From NCBI GenBank assembly GCA_004212735.1, contig SHBD01000003.1, positions 1 to 64,000 of the forward strand: a stretch of DNA of 64,000 bases. Direction: 5' to 3'. The notes under the pieces were generated by a model. That model was not told where the DNA came from and ran no database searches. It saw only the letters and a program-made list of their open reading frames with translations. This document shows, piece after piece, positions 17,909 to 26,539 of the stretch (position 1 is its first letter; the number at the start of each line of letters is the position of its first letter). The position numbers and the translations under genes were made by a program. The DNA is from SAR116 cluster bacterium (GTDB taxonomy: Bacteria; Pseudomonadota; Alphaproteobacteria; Puniceispirillales; Puniceispirillaceae).

Positions 17909-18228
17909 AAAAACCTGCCATACAGAACAGAGATCCCACTATCCGTTAACGTGGTCTCCTGATTATTTGACCGCCACTTATCCACCACTTCAACAAAAAA
18001 ATCATCACCGTATCGCCGCAACTGGGATATTTGAGCTGGCATGCCTACGGGCTTTGGATCAATCCGCAATCGCGTGGATCCTGTCGCACGCTGGCTCCCC
18101 GGCGCAAAGGCGCATCTCTGGCCGGGGTCGTGCCATGGGGGGCTTGCCTTCCCCGGCCCTGATTTGGGTGCAAAAAAGGGGGCGTTTGATCTCGCTTTGT
18201 CAATTATATCCCGATCATGGCCAGCCAC
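17905..18228 (-). CDS. Uncertain small ORF between the FAD-subunit gene and the MBL hydrolase gene
   Basis: A 107-codon frame with no recognised family. In favour: its stop overlaps the ATG of the following hydrolase gene as ATGA, the arrangement of coupled genes, and its second half (RYGDDFFVEVVDKWRSNN) has ordinary protein composition. Against: the first half (rich in Pro, Gly, His) looks non-coding, and it overlaps the end of the FAD-subunit gene by 14 bp. It may be a shortened remnant or a chance frame. Apart from this the 306-bp stretch holds nothing recognisable. Confidence 0.3.
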   Translation of the reverse strand: MAGHDRDIIDKARSNAPFFAPKSGPGKASPPWHDPGQRCAFAPGSQRATGSTRLRIDPKPVGMPAQISQLRRYGDDFFVEVVDKWRSNNQETTLTDSGISVLYGRFL

Positions 18229-19006
18229 ATGCAGCCACAGCCCGCCGTGTCATCTCCTTGACGAGGTGGGCGCGGTAGTCACTTGCCGCGTGCATATCGC
18301 TGATCATCTCTTCGCCGCTCACCGTGACAGGCTCAACAGACTCTGGTGCAAAGGAGCTGGTGAGTGCTGCCTCCAGTCCCGCATGGCGGAAAACACCATC
18401 CTCACCTGCACCGGTAACGGTGACACGAACCGAATCGCCTTTGGCAACAAACACGCCAACCATGGCATAGCGTGACGCCGGGTTGGGAAATTTGGCATAG
18501 GCGGCGGCGGCCGGCTTTGGAAAGCTGATCGCGGTGATGATTTCATCTTCCTCCAGCGCCGTTTCAAACATACCCACAAAGAAATCATCTGCGGCGATGT
18601 CACGGCTGTTGGTGTGGATCGTCGCATCAAGTGCCAAAGCAGCCGAAGGATAGCAGGCCGATGGGTCGTTGTTGGCGATTGATCCGCCGATGGTGCCACG
18701 ATTGCGCACCTGCCGGTCGCCAATTTTTGCTGCAAGCACTGCCAGCGCTGGAATGCTCTTTGCCACAATCTCTGACGTTTCGACATCGACATGACGCGTC
18801 ATCGCCCCAATTTTAAGGGCGTCACCAAGATCCTCAATGCCGGCAAGGCCGCAATCAGCAAGGTCAATCAGCGTTTCCGGGCTGGCAAGACGTTGCTTCA
18901 TCGTTGGAAGCAGGGTCATGCCGCCGGCGAGAAGCTTTGCCTCATCGTCCAGTTTTGCCACGGCATCGTCTGTGCTTGAGGCTCTGACATAGTTTGTCTG
19001 ATACAT
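18215..19006 (-). CDS. coxM: FAD-binding subunit of a CO dehydrogenase/xanthine dehydrogenase family enzyme
   Basis: A 263-residue medium subunit. The FAD motifs LLAGGMTLLPTMKQRL (near residue 26) and GTIGGSIANNDPSACYP (near 105) are those of the CoxM family. It would pass electrons from the 2Fe-2S subunit to FAD and on to quinone. The gene follows the small-subunit gene on the minus strand with AGGAGG before the ATG. The molybdopterin-binding large subunit that should complete the enzyme is reduced to a remnant directly upstream, so this subunit has no catalytic partner in the window. Confidence 0.9.
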   Translation of the reverse strand: MYQTNYVRASSTDDAVAKLDDEAKLLAGGMTLLPTMKQRLASPETLIDLADCGLAGIEDLGDALKIGAMTRHVDVETSEIVAKSIPALAVLAAKIGDRQVRNRGTIGGSIANNDPSACYPSAALALDATIHTNSRDIAADDFFVGMFETALEEDEIITAISFPKPAAAAYAKFPNPASRYAMVGVFVAKGDSVRVTVTGAGEDGVFRHAGLEAALTSSFAPESVEPVTVSGEEMISDMHAASDYRAHLVKEMTRRAVAACGWP

Positions 19007-19015
19007 GATTTCCTC

Positions 19016-19069
19016 CTATTCAGCAGCTTTGGTCAGCGCGTCATTGATGGCCCGCAAGATTCGCTGGCA
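19016..19069 (-). pseudogene. coxL: 3' remnant of a large (molybdopterin) subunit gene
   Basis: Between the small- and medium-subunit genes only about 65 bp remain. Read on the minus strand they contain an open stretch ending RILRAINDALTKAAE and TAG, which looks like the C-terminus of a molybdopterin-binding large subunit. It has no start of its own. The large subunit (about 780 residues in the family) often lies at this position between the other two, so a deletion of roughly 2.3 kb is inferred. The remnant is too short for certainty. Confidence 0.5.
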
Positions 19070-19071
19070 TG

Positions 19072-19542
19072 TCACTTTCCTGCCATGACCTGTGCGGCTG
19101 CCTGTACTGATTTCACAATGTTGTGATACCCGGTACAGCGGCAGATATTGCCCTCCAGACCTTCACGAATTTCCTGCTCACTTGCGGCCGGGTTCCTGGT
19201 CACCAGCTCAATGGCACTCATCACCATGCCCGGGGTGCAAAAACCGCATTGCAGACCGTGATTCTCGTGAAAGGCCTCCTGCATCGGGTGCATTTTGTCG
19301 CCATCGGCAATGCCCTCGATTGTTGTGACGTCCTGGCCATTGGCCATGACCGCCAGCATCGTACAGGATTTTACCGACTCACCATTGATATGGATCACAC
19401 AGGCGCCACATTGGCTGGTATCACACCCGATATGAGTGCCAGTTTTGCCAAGTGTCTCGCGGATGAACTCAACGAGCAAGGTGTTGTCGGGCACCTCCGC
19501 GCCGACAGATTCGCCGTTAAACGTAAAGCTGACATTGGCCAT
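19072..19542 (-). CDS. coxS: 2Fe-2S small subunit of a CO dehydrogenase/xanthine dehydrogenase family enzyme
   Basis: A 156-residue protein with the plant-type cluster ligands [15 protein letters not shown] and the alpha-helical cluster ligands CGFCTPGM and NICRCTG, the complete set for two 2Fe-2S centres. GGGGGA before the ATG supports the start. It diverges from xdhC. The enzyme class oxidises CO or other substrates using Mo; with the large subunit absent the substrate cannot be identified. CO is suggested by the CoxG-type gene nearby. Confidence 0.9.
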   Translation of the reverse strand: MANVSFTFNGESVGAEVPDNTLLVEFIRETLGKTGTHIGCDTSQCGACVIHINGESVKSCTMLAVMANGQDVTTIEGIADGDKMHPMQEAFHENHGLQCGFCTPGMVMSAIELVTRNPAASEQEIREGLEGNICRCTGYHNIVKSVQAAAQVMAGK

Positions 19543-19811
19543 GTTTCCCCCATTTGCTGCGGTTTTCCCTCTTGGGCATGTTGTGCATCATGCGCTATTT
19601 GAAACCTTTAATCTCGTAGTCAATTCACCTCTGGGAACTTTATTTGTTGCCATTCATGCTGAGATGCAACGAGCGGCCCGTGCAACCAGCGGCCCATATC
19701 TTGACCTACCATATCATGACATGCCGCAGCGGTTAAGACGTCTGCATGAGGCCCAGCATATCACAACCTGTGGCTAGCATAACCCGCCAACGGGTATTAA
19801 GATAAGGCAGG

Positions 19812-20810
19812 ATGGACAGCAGGACCATGTTTGACAGCAATCCGACAAACAGCTCATTGATCGCCGGTGCAGCCGAGTGGCATGCCGCCGGTCATGGTGT
19901 GGCGCTTGCCTTTGTCATTCAGACGTGGGGTTCGTCACCGCGGCCCGTTGGCAGTGTAATGATCATCCGGGACGATATGTTGGTTGAAGGATCGGTATCT
20001 GGCGGCTGTGTTGAGAGCGCCGTGATCGAGGCGGGCAGCGATGCAATCACCACCGGCGGTGGCAAACGTCTGGATTTTGGCGTTGCCGATGAAACGGCGT
20101 GGGAAGTTGGCCTGTCTTGTGGTGGTCGGATTGCTGTTCTGGTATCGCCGGTTGGATCTGGCGGGATCACGCCACAGACTCTGGCCAGCATGGCCTTGGA
20201 CCTGCGGGCCCGGCGTCCGGTCACGCTGTGCTTGAATGCCGCGTCCGGAACGCTTGAGCCACCCTCACCATCTTTGATACCAGATGCCAGCTATCTTGAT
20301 GAGGCGTCCGATCTGTTTTATCTGGTGCAGCCGCCGGCGCGGCGTCTGGTTATCGTTGGCGGTGTCCATATCAGCCAGTTTCTGGCCCCGATGGCAAAAT
20401 TGGCTGGCTATGATGTCACCATCATCGACCCCCGTGCGGTGTTTACGGCGGCTGCGCGGTTCCCCGAGATTGAATGCGTTACCGACTGGCCGGATGAGGT
20501 AATGCGCACCCTTGGGCTGGATGCACGCACAGCAATTGTCACACTGACACATGATCCGAAAATTGACGATCCGGGGCTCCACGCCGCGCTGTCGAGCGAT
20601 GCTTTCTATGTCGCGTGTCTTGGGTCTCGCCGCACCCATGCGGCCAGATGCGCGCGGCTGCAGCAGGCCGGTATCGGCGCGGATGAAGTGAACCGGCTTC
20701 ACGGGCCAGCCGGACTAAATATCGGAGCGCTGACACCGGCCGAGATCGCGGTGTCAATTCTGGCTGAGATGATCGCCGCCGAGCGTATGCCAGGGGAGAT
20801 GTCCGGGTGA
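19812..20810 (+). CDS. xdhC: XdhC-type molybdenum cofactor insertion protein
   Basis: A 332-residue protein of the XdhC/CoxF/CoxI family, which binds Mo cofactor, promotes its sulfuration and inserts it into xanthine-dehydrogenase-type enzymes. Seen: FVIQTWGSSPRPVGSVM, the SGGCVE motif, and a C-terminal Rossmann part with LVIVGGVHISQFLAPMAKLAGYDV. Its last bases overlap the GTG of the following MoeA/MobA fusion. Two starts, ATG 19812 and ATG 19827, are possible and neither has an ideal ribosome-binding site. Its usual client is the missing large subunit. Confidence 0.9.
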   Translation: MDSRTMFDSNPTNSSLIAGAAEWHAAGHGVALAFVIQTWGSSPRPVGSVMIIRDDMLVEGSVSGGCVESAVIEAGSDAITTGGGKRLDFGVADETAWEVGLSCGGRIAVLVSPVGSGGITPQTLASMALDLRARRPVTLCLNAASGTLEPPSPSLIPDASYLDEASDLFYLVQPPARRLVIVGGVHISQFLAPMAKLAGYDVTIIDPRAVFTAAARFPEIECVTDWPDEVMRTLGLDARTAIVTLTHDPKIDDPGLHAALSSDAFYVACLGSRRTHAARCARLQQAGIGADEVNRLHGPAGLNIGALTPAEIAVSILAEMIAAERMPGEMSG

Positions 20811-22450
20811 AATTTGGCCCCTGCGCATTGTCCGATTGTCTAGACGCGATATTGGTTTACGCCGTCGATCTGCCTGATGGGCGGATCGCCAAGGGCACCT
20901 GCCTGACATCGGATCATCTGTCCCGCCTGCGTGCAAATGGGATTGATGACATTATCGTTGCAAGGCTTGAAGATGGTGATCTGGGCGAGGATGCAGCGGC
21001 CGATATGATCGCCAAAGCGATGATGCCTGCCAATGTCAGGCTGTCTGTCGCCGCCACCGGACGCGTCAATATACATGCAACAAAACGTGGCTTGCTGCGC
21101 GTTGACAGGCTGAGGCTGCGTGATATCAACATGGTTGATGAGGGCATCACGCTCTCAACCGTGCAGCATAATCAACTTGTCGAGGCTGGCGATCTGATCG
21201 CCACACTGAAGATCATTCCCTACAGCGTCGCTGAAACGGCCGTTGCCACCGTCATCGGGCTGGGGGCGGGTGAGCCTGTTATCTCATTTCACGCGTTGCG
21301 TCCACGGTCCTTTGGCCTGATCCAGACCCGTATTCCTGGAATGGCTGACAAAATCCTCAAGGCAACTGAACAGACGGCAAAGCAACGTCTGAACCAGCTT
21401 GGATGTACCTTGGTTGACAGCCGCGTTGTGGCGCATGAGGCAGCCGCGATAGACCAAGCCATCACGGCGTCCCGGGCGAATGGCCCTGCTGTCATGCTGA
21501 TTGCTGGTGGTTCGGCAATCGCCGACAGGCGCGATGAGGTGCCGATGGGGGTGATCGCCGCGGGTGGCCGTATCGATCATTTCGGCTTGCCGGTTGATCC
21601 GGGCAACCTTCTGATGCTGTCACATATTGACGAGATGCCGGTGATTGGCATGCCTGGCTGCGCCCGGTCGATCAAGATGAATGGCTTTGACTGGATCCTT
21701 CATCTGTTGCTGGCCGACCTGCGAATAGATGCAGCGGAAATTGCCGATATGGCCGCAGGTGGTTTGCTGATGGAAATTGTCTCGCGGCCCCTGCCACGCA
21801 GGATGGTCGGACGGCGGCAGATATCGAATGCAACCATTGGCGGGGTGATACTGGCGGCCGGACAATCACGGCGCATGGGCGCGCAGAATAAATTGCTGGC
21901 AGAGATTGATGGTGTGCCGATCATTCGGCGAACAGCGCAGGCAATGCTTGATGGCGGGCTGAATGATCTGGTGATTGTCACCGGCCATGAGCATCGCCTT
22001 GTTGCAGCTGCCCTTGATGATTTGCCTGTCACCTGTATTTACAATGATGAATATCAGTCAGGTCAGGCATCCTCGGTGGCCTGCGGGGTGCGTCATCATC
22101 AAAACGGCTCGCATGCGGCGGTGCTGATCGCGCTGGGTGATATGCCGCTGGTAAGGCCGGAGCTGATTGCGGCTCTGCTGCGGGATCATAGCAGCCTGCC
22201 TGATGCAACGGATCGGATCACGCTGCCAGTCTTTGATGGCAGGCGTGGCAATCCGGTGATTTGGGGACGTGGTTTTTTTGATGAACTGGTAGCGCTGACC
22301 GGTGATGCTGGCGGGCGCATTATTTTTGCGGAAAACAAGAATGCGGTAAACAGCCTTGGTTGGCCTGATGACAGCATTCACCTCGATATTGATACACCGG
22401 AGGCTCTGGCTCCCCTAAAAAAGGCGTCCCCAAAGAAGGGCGACAAATGA
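20807..22450 (+). CDS. MoeA-like/MobA-like fusion for molybdenum cofactor maturation
   Basis: A 547-residue two-domain protein. Residues 1 to about 335 resemble a molybdopterin-binding (MoeA/MogA-like) domain, with MLIAGGSAIADRRDEVPMG and a VIGMPGCARS segment. From about 343 a nucleotidyltransferase of the MobA/MocA type begins, with GGVILAAGQSRRMGAQNK (nucleotide-binding loop) and LIALGDMPLVRPELI (metal site). It would add CMP to molybdopterin for CO dehydrogenase-family enzymes. The GTG start overlaps the xdhC stop as GTGA. No damage is visible, in contrast to the loss of the enzyme it would serve. Confidence 0.9.
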   Translation: MKFGPCALSDCLDAILVYAVDLPDGRIAKGTCLTSDHLSRLRANGIDDIIVARLEDGDLGEDAAADMIAKAMMPANVRLSVAATGRVNIHATKRGLLRVDRLRLRDINMVDEGITLSTVQHNQLVEAGDLIATLKIIPYSVAETAVATVIGLGAGEPVISFHALRPRSFGLIQTRIPGMADKILKATEQTAKQRLNQLGCTLVDSRVVAHEAAAIDQAITASRANGPAVMLIAGGSAIADRRDEVPMGVIAAGGRIDHFGLPVDPGNLLMLSHIDEMPVIGMPGCARSIKMNGFDWILHLLLADLRIDAAEIADMAAGGLLMEIVSRPLPRRMVGRRQISNATIGGVILAAGQSRRMGAQNKLLAEIDGVPIIRRTAQAMLDGGLNDLVIVTGHEHRLVAAALDDLPVTCIYNDEYQSGQASSVACGVRHHQNGSHAAVLIALGDMPLVRPELIAALLRDHSSLPDATDRITLPVFDGRRGNPVIWGRGFFDELVALTGDAGGRIIFAENKNAVNSLGWPDDSIHLDIDTPEALAPLKKASPKKGDK

Positions 22451-22497
22451 AAAGTGCCGAAAAGTGAGCTGATGCCGCAGGCCTGCGCGCAAACAGA

Positions 22498-22956
22498 TCA
22501 GTCGCCAGCCTCATCCCCAGTCATTTCGGTCTCAAAATTTCCAAAGAATTGTTTTGACAGCTTCTTGGCGGTGCTGGTGATCAGCCGGTTGCCAAGCTGG
22601 GCAATCTTGCCGCCAGTCTCGGCCTTGGCGGTGTATTTGAGGATTGTGCTGGCACCGTCCGCGACCAATTCGACATCGGCTCCGCCCTTGGCAAAGCCTG
22701 CGACGCCGCCATCACCCTGGCCGCTGAGGCTGAAAAACTGGGGAGCGTGTGTCTGGTCAAGTGTGACCGTGCCGTTGAATTTGGCCTTGATGGGCCCGAT
22801 TTTCAAAACGACAATGGCGGCCATCTCGGTGTCGCTTGTCGCCACAAGCTCCTGACAGCCCGGGATACATTTTTTCAGAATTTCGATATCATTGAGGCTT
22901 TTATAGACCATGTCTCGGGTGGCGGGGATCACTATTTCATCTGCGAGTTCCATCAT
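22498..22956 (-). CDS. coxG: CoxG-type SRPBCC protein (CO dehydrogenase subunit G)
   Basis: A 152-residue protein of the CoxG/SRPBCC fold: PATRDMVYKSLNDIEILKKC and IPGCQELV at the start, then KFNGTVTL and the conserved GQGDGGVAGFAKGGADVEL stretch. In CO oxidisers CoxG is thought to anchor the enzyme to the membrane; this member ends soon after the domain and has no long tail. It lies convergent to the maturation genes. Two adjacent ATG codons, at 22956 and 22953, follow a GGAG. Confidence 0.85.
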   Translation of the reverse strand: MMELADEIVIPATRDMVYKSLNDIEILKKCIPGCQELVATSDTEMAAIVVLKIGPIKAKFNGTVTLDQTHAPQFFSLSGQGDGGVAGFAKGGADVELVADGASTILKYTAKAETGGKIAQLGNRLITSTAKKLSKQFFGNFETEMTGDEAGD

Positions 22957-23349
22957 TTACTCCGAAGCTCTAGGTCTTTTTGTTTTGTGGCATTTTTTCT
23001 GGTTGGTGATTTTTATGGTTGGCGATTCGTGTTGTTGGCAAAGGCGTCCGCATTTTTTCGGGAACAGGGACTATGGCTGCCGATTATCGGGATTACCAAA
23101 TCGCCATCGTCCCACATGCTAGTTTTCCAATATGCTATCGTCCCACATGCAACACAAAATAAAAAGATGGATGATGTTGATAAGGGAAGGCGACATTTTC
23201 TGACCGATTGTACTTTAATTTGACTAAGAGTAAGATTTTGCGATAGGTGAAGATGACGGTTGCGTCCTGTGGGAAGTAATGGTCAGTATTTCCAACGGCG
23301 TCACATACCTTTTCGGGGTAAAACATATAAGATTTTGAGAGACCGAGAC
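22957..23349. other. AT-rich intergenic stretch with a 14-bp direct repeat
   Basis: About 390 bp with no convincing gene. ATCGTCCCACATGC occurs twice, at 23106-23119 and 23137-23150, with similar flanks giving a 31-bp period. The region should hold the divergent promoters for coxG and the CitE-like gene, but no clear promoter hexamers stand out. Confidence 0.5.
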
Positions 23350-24213
23350 ATGAGTTCCACATCCACCAATATTCGTCCCCGCCGCAGTTTCATTTTCACG
23401 CCCGGTCTGCGCCCGGACATGTTCCCAAAGGCGCTGGCCAGCGGTGCCGACATTGTCTGCGTTGAGCTGGAGGATGGCATTGCGCCCAAGGACAAGGCCG
23501 AGGCCCGGGACAAGGCGCTGGCGCTGTTTGCCGAGCCGCAGGCTGATGACGGGGTTGAGCGGATTGTCCGGATCAATTCAATGCGCGAACGTTTTGGCAT
23601 TGAGGATGTGAATGCCATTTTGGCGAGTGATACGCCGCCACCGGCGCTGATGATGCCGAAAGTCCGCACACCGGATGAGGTAATCACACTTGATCAGCTG
23701 CTGTCCGAGGCCGGTCATGATACCCGCCTTCATGTCATCATTGAAACAAATGAGGGGCTTGAAGCCGCCTATGACATCGCCGGGTGCAGCCCCCGCATTG
23801 ATGCGATATTTTTTGGCGGGGTTGATATGGCCGCCGAATTGCGGTGCCAGCTTGCGTGGGAGCCGTTGCTTTATGCGCGGTCTCGTGTGGTGCATGCGGC
23901 GGCGGCGGCCGGTCTTGATGTGATTGATGTGCCCTATCTTGATCTTGAGGATCCGGACGGGATGCGCGTTGCCGCCGAACAGGCGCGCGCGCTCGGCTTT
24001 TCCGGTAAAGGGTCCATTCACCCGAAACAGATCGCCGCACTGAATGAGGTATTCACCCCATCGGCAGACCAGATTGCCCGGGCGCGGCGAATCATCTCGG
24101 AATTTGAGGCTGCGGATACGGGCCTTGTGGTGATTGATGGCAAGCTCATCGAAAAACCTGTTTTGCGTGAAATGTATCGGATCAGGGCGATCGCTGACAG
24201 AATGGGTCTATAG
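23350..24213 (+). CDS. CitE-like HpcH/HpaI-family lyase
   Basis: A 287-residue protein of the CitE/malyl-CoA lyase family. RRSFIFTPGLRPDMFPKAL and DIVCVELEDGIAPKDKAEAR include the conserved Glu-Asp pair, and FSGKGSIHPKQI near the C-terminus is the family hallmark. Such enzymes cleave or form acyl-CoA thioesters of 3-hydroxy acids, or act as thioesterases. The ATG at 23350 matches the family start; the frame runs open upstream to 23260 without homology. The gene leads a plus-strand row with the methanethiol oxidase gene 28 bp downstream. Substrate not assignable. Confidence 0.88.
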   Translation: MSSTSTNIRPRRSFIFTPGLRPDMFPKALASGADIVCVELEDGIAPKDKAEARDKALALFAEPQADDGVERIVRINSMRERFGIEDVNAILASDTPPPALMMPKVRTPDEVITLDQLLSEAGHDTRLHVIIETNEGLEAAYDIAGCSPRIDAIFFGGVDMAAELRCQLAWEPLLYARSRVVHAAAAAGLDVIDVPYLDLEDPDGMRVAAEQARALGFSGKGSIHPKQIAALNEVFTPSADQIARARRIISEFEAADTGLVVIDGKLIEKPVLREMYRIRAIADRMGL

Positions 24214-24241
24214 AAGAATTTTAAAGAGGGAGAATTAGGTG

Positions 24242-25591
24242 ATGGAATGTTGTGGTCCGGGTTACGCAAGTCCCGCAGAAGCGATCAAGGCTCCTTGTGA
24301 GACATTGCTTTACACCATTGCGATCTATACTGGCACCGGCATCCAGAAGCCGGATTATCTGGCGACGGTTGATGTCGACCCGGACAGCCCGACATATTCC
24401 GAGGTCATTCACCGGTTGGATATGCCGGGGATTGGGGATGAACTTCACCATATGGGCTGGAACGCCTGTTCCTCCTGTTTTGATGATGAGAGCATGGCAC
24501 GCCGCTATCTGCTGCTTCCCGGGGTGCGGTCAAACAACATTCATGTTGTTGATACCGCCACCGACCCGCGTGCGCCGCGCCTTCACAAAGTGATTGATGG
24601 TGCTGAGATCAAGGCCAAGGCTGATCTTTCCGGCCCGCATACGGTGCATTGTCTGGGATCAGAGATCATCATTTCATTTTTGGGCAACGCCAAGGGTGAG
24701 GCACCGGGCGGCTATCTGCATCTGAACAAGGATTTTGAGATTGTCGGGCGGTGGGAAAACTCGATGGGCGATATCAAATTCGGTTATGATTTCTGGTATC
24801 AGCCACGCCATAATGTGATGGTTTCATCCGAATGGGCAGCGCCCAACACCTTCATGCCCGGCTTCGATCTGGAGGAGGTAGGCCACCTCAAATACGGACG
24901 CGAGCTGCATTTCTGGGATTTTGAAAAGCGAGAACCTGTCGAGACATTCTATCTCGGTGAAGATGGTCTTGTGCCATTGGAAGTCAAATTCCATCACAAC
25001 CCGGACAGCACGCACGGCTTTTGCGGGGCGGCGCTGAGCTCCAACGTCATTCATTGGTGGAAGAATGATGACGGCAAATGGCAGTGGGAGAAAATCATTG
25101 ATGTCGAGAATGAGCCACATCCCGAATGGCCCATTCCGGTCCCTGGCGTGATGTCAGCCATCCTCGTCTCGATGGATGACAAATATCTCTATCTGAATAA
25201 CTGGCTGCATGGAGATATGCGGCAATATGATATCTCCGACCCGCATAACCCGAAATTGACCGGTCAGGTCTGGATGGGTGGACTGCTGGGCAAGGCACCA
25301 GAGGTCAATGGCGTCAAAATGGCCGGTGGGCCACAGATGTTCCAGCTCAGCCTGGATGGCAAGCGGCTCTATGTGACGACATCGCTATTCAGCACATGGG
25401 ACAATCAGTTCTATCCCGAAATCCGCGAACAGGGCGGGGTTATGGTGATGATTGATTGTGATCCGGTCAATGGTGGCATGGAGATCAACAAGGACTTCAT
25501 TGTTGATTTTGGCAAGGAGCCAAACGGCCCGAGCCGCTGCCATGAAGCACGCTACCCCGGTGGCGACTGCACAAGTGATATCTGGCTATGA
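24242..25591 (+). CDS. mtoX: Selenium-binding protein 56 family methanethiol oxidase
   Basis: A 449-residue protein very like animal SELENBP1 along its whole length: ECCGPGYASPAEAI at the start, DYLATVDVDPDSPTYSEVIH, WNACSSCF with the reactive cysteine, YDFWYQPRHNVM, AGGPQMFQLSLDGKRLYVTT, and the end RYPGGDCTSDIWL. The family oxidises methanethiol to formaldehyde, hydrogen peroxide and sulfide with a metal (copper in characterised cases). There is no signal peptide, so it should be cytoplasmic. ATG 24242 is preferred over GTG 24239. The stop overlaps the ferredoxin start as ATGA. It fits removal of methanethiol formed from DMSP by the DmdA-like enzyme 27 kb away. Confidence 0.92.
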   Translation: MECCGPGYASPAEAIKAPCETLLYTIAIYTGTGIQKPDYLATVDVDPDSPTYSEVIHRLDMPGIGDELHHMGWNACSSCFDDESMARRYLLLPGVRSNNIHVVDTATDPRAPRLHKVIDGAEIKAKADLSGPHTVHCLGSEIIISFLGNAKGEAPGGYLHLNKDFEIVGRWENSMGDIKFGYDFWYQPRHNVMVSSEWAAPNTFMPGFDLEEVGHLKYGRELHFWDFEKREPVETFYLGEDGLVPLEVKFHHNPDSTHGFCGAALSSNVIHWWKNDDGKWQWEKIIDVENEPHPEWPIPVPGVMSAILVSMDDKYLYLNNWLHGDMRQYDISDPHNPKLTGQVWMGGLLGKAPEVNGVKMAGGPQMFQLSLDGKRLYVTTSLFSTWDNQFYPEIREQGGVMVMIDCDPVNGGMEINKDFIVDFGKEPNGPSRCHEARYPGGDCTSDIWL

Positions 25592-25953
25592 TGAAAATCA
25601 CTCTCGCCAATCGCGACAACGCGGAATATGAAGTGACCGGCCGCAAGCCGCTGCTTGATGAGTTGCGGGCGCAGGGCGTTGATCTTCCCTATGGCTGCCA
25701 ATATGGCGGCTGCATCACCTGTGCGGCAAAGCTCATCGACGGCGACATAGACCAGCGGGCGCAGGTCGCTCTCAACAACAGGCAGATCAATGACGGCTAT
25801 GTAATTTTGTGCGTGGCGCGGGCCAAATCAGATTGCACATTGGAGATTGGCGTCGACAGCCATGACAGGCTCTATCGCAATCCGTTCCGTGATCCACTCG
25901 CCCCGCATGAGCTCAAGGCTGATATCGCAACACCATTGGATACTGAAAAATGA
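25588..25953 (+). CDS. 2Fe-2S ferredoxin, coupled to the methanethiol oxidase gene
   Basis: A 121-residue plant-type ferredoxin with cluster ligands C37, C42, C45 and C75 (GCQYGGCITC and ILCVA). It is cytoplasmic and carries single electrons. Its ATG overlaps the stop of the methanethiol oxidase gene and its own stop overlaps the start of the next gene, so all three are probably made together. Characterised methanethiol oxidases use oxygen directly, so the partner of this ferredoxin is unclear. Confidence 0.9.
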   Translation: MMKITLANRDNAEYEVTGRKPLLDELRAQGVDLPYGCQYGGCITCAAKLIDGDIDQRAQVALNNRQINDGYVILCVARAKSDCTLEIGVDSHDRLYRNPFRDPLAPHELKADIATPLDTEK

Positions 25954-26408
25954 CCCACATGAACCATGAAGAGCCCTATAGCAATGAATATCTGCAAGGC
26001 ATTCTGACATCGGTCAAGACGATTGCCATGGTCGGCGCCAGCCCGGACAAGACGAAGTTCAGCTATGGTGTGCTGCGTGTGTTGCATGAAACCGGTTATG
26101 ATATGATTCCGATCAACCCGCGCCCGGGGCTTGAGGAAATCCGTGGTCTCAAGGTCTATCCAAGCCTTGCCGCGATCGACCGTCCGGTTGATATGGTTGA
26201 GGTGTTCAGAAAGCCCGAGGATCTATATGGCATTGCTGAAGAGGCGATCGCCATCGGTGCCAAGGTGCTGTGGGGGCAGATCGGTGTGATCAATCATGAC
26301 GCTGCGCGCCTCGCCGAGGAGGCCGGCCTCAAGGTGGTGATGAACCGCTGCCCGAAGATTGAGCTGTTCCGCCCCTTTTGGAAGCCGAAGCTGCATCTGG
26401 GGATTTGA
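25950..26408 (+). CDS. CoA-binding domain protein (YccU-like)
   Basis: A 152-residue Rossmann-fold protein: TIAMVGASPDKTKFSYGVLR is the nucleotide-binding start, with VDMVEVFRKPEDLYGI, LWGQIGVINHDAA and the conserved MNRCPKIE near the end. Members bind CoA, often through the cysteine in NRCPKIE; their biological role is poorly known. Overlap with the ferredoxin gene makes it the last member of the methanethiol oxidase operon. A link to thiol or CoA handling is inference. Confidence 0.88.
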   Translation: MTHMNHEEPYSNEYLQGILTSVKTIAMVGASPDKTKFSYGVLRVLHETGYDMIPINPRPGLEEIRGLKVYPSLAAIDRPVDMVEVFRKPEDLYGIAEEAIAIGAKVLWGQIGVINHDAARLAEEAGLKVVMNRCPKIELFRPFWKPKLHLGI

Positions 26409-26411
26409 GCG

Positions 26412-26438
26412 CCAGCCCAGCCAGCCCAGCCAGCTTAG
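26412..26438. repeat. 9-bp tandem repeat between convergent genes
   Basis: CCAGCCCAG occurs twice exactly and once as CCAGCTTAG, and further imperfect CCAACC/CAGCCCAACC words continue to about 26462. It starts 4 bp after the CoA-binding protein stop. Confidence 0.75.
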
Positions 26439-26539
26439 TCCAACCAACCCAGCCCAACCAGTTCACTCTAGTCCGATTGGCCGGTCAGGCTCGCCCGGAG
26501 ATGTCGGTCTGCCGTCTGAAAAAATGGCGGCACACGCGT

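Noticed and set aside
23135-23362. 75-codon minus-strand frame in the gap before the CitE-like gene
   Set aside because: No ribosome-binding site, no family, AT-rich non-coding composition, and it would run over the start of the CitE-like gene.
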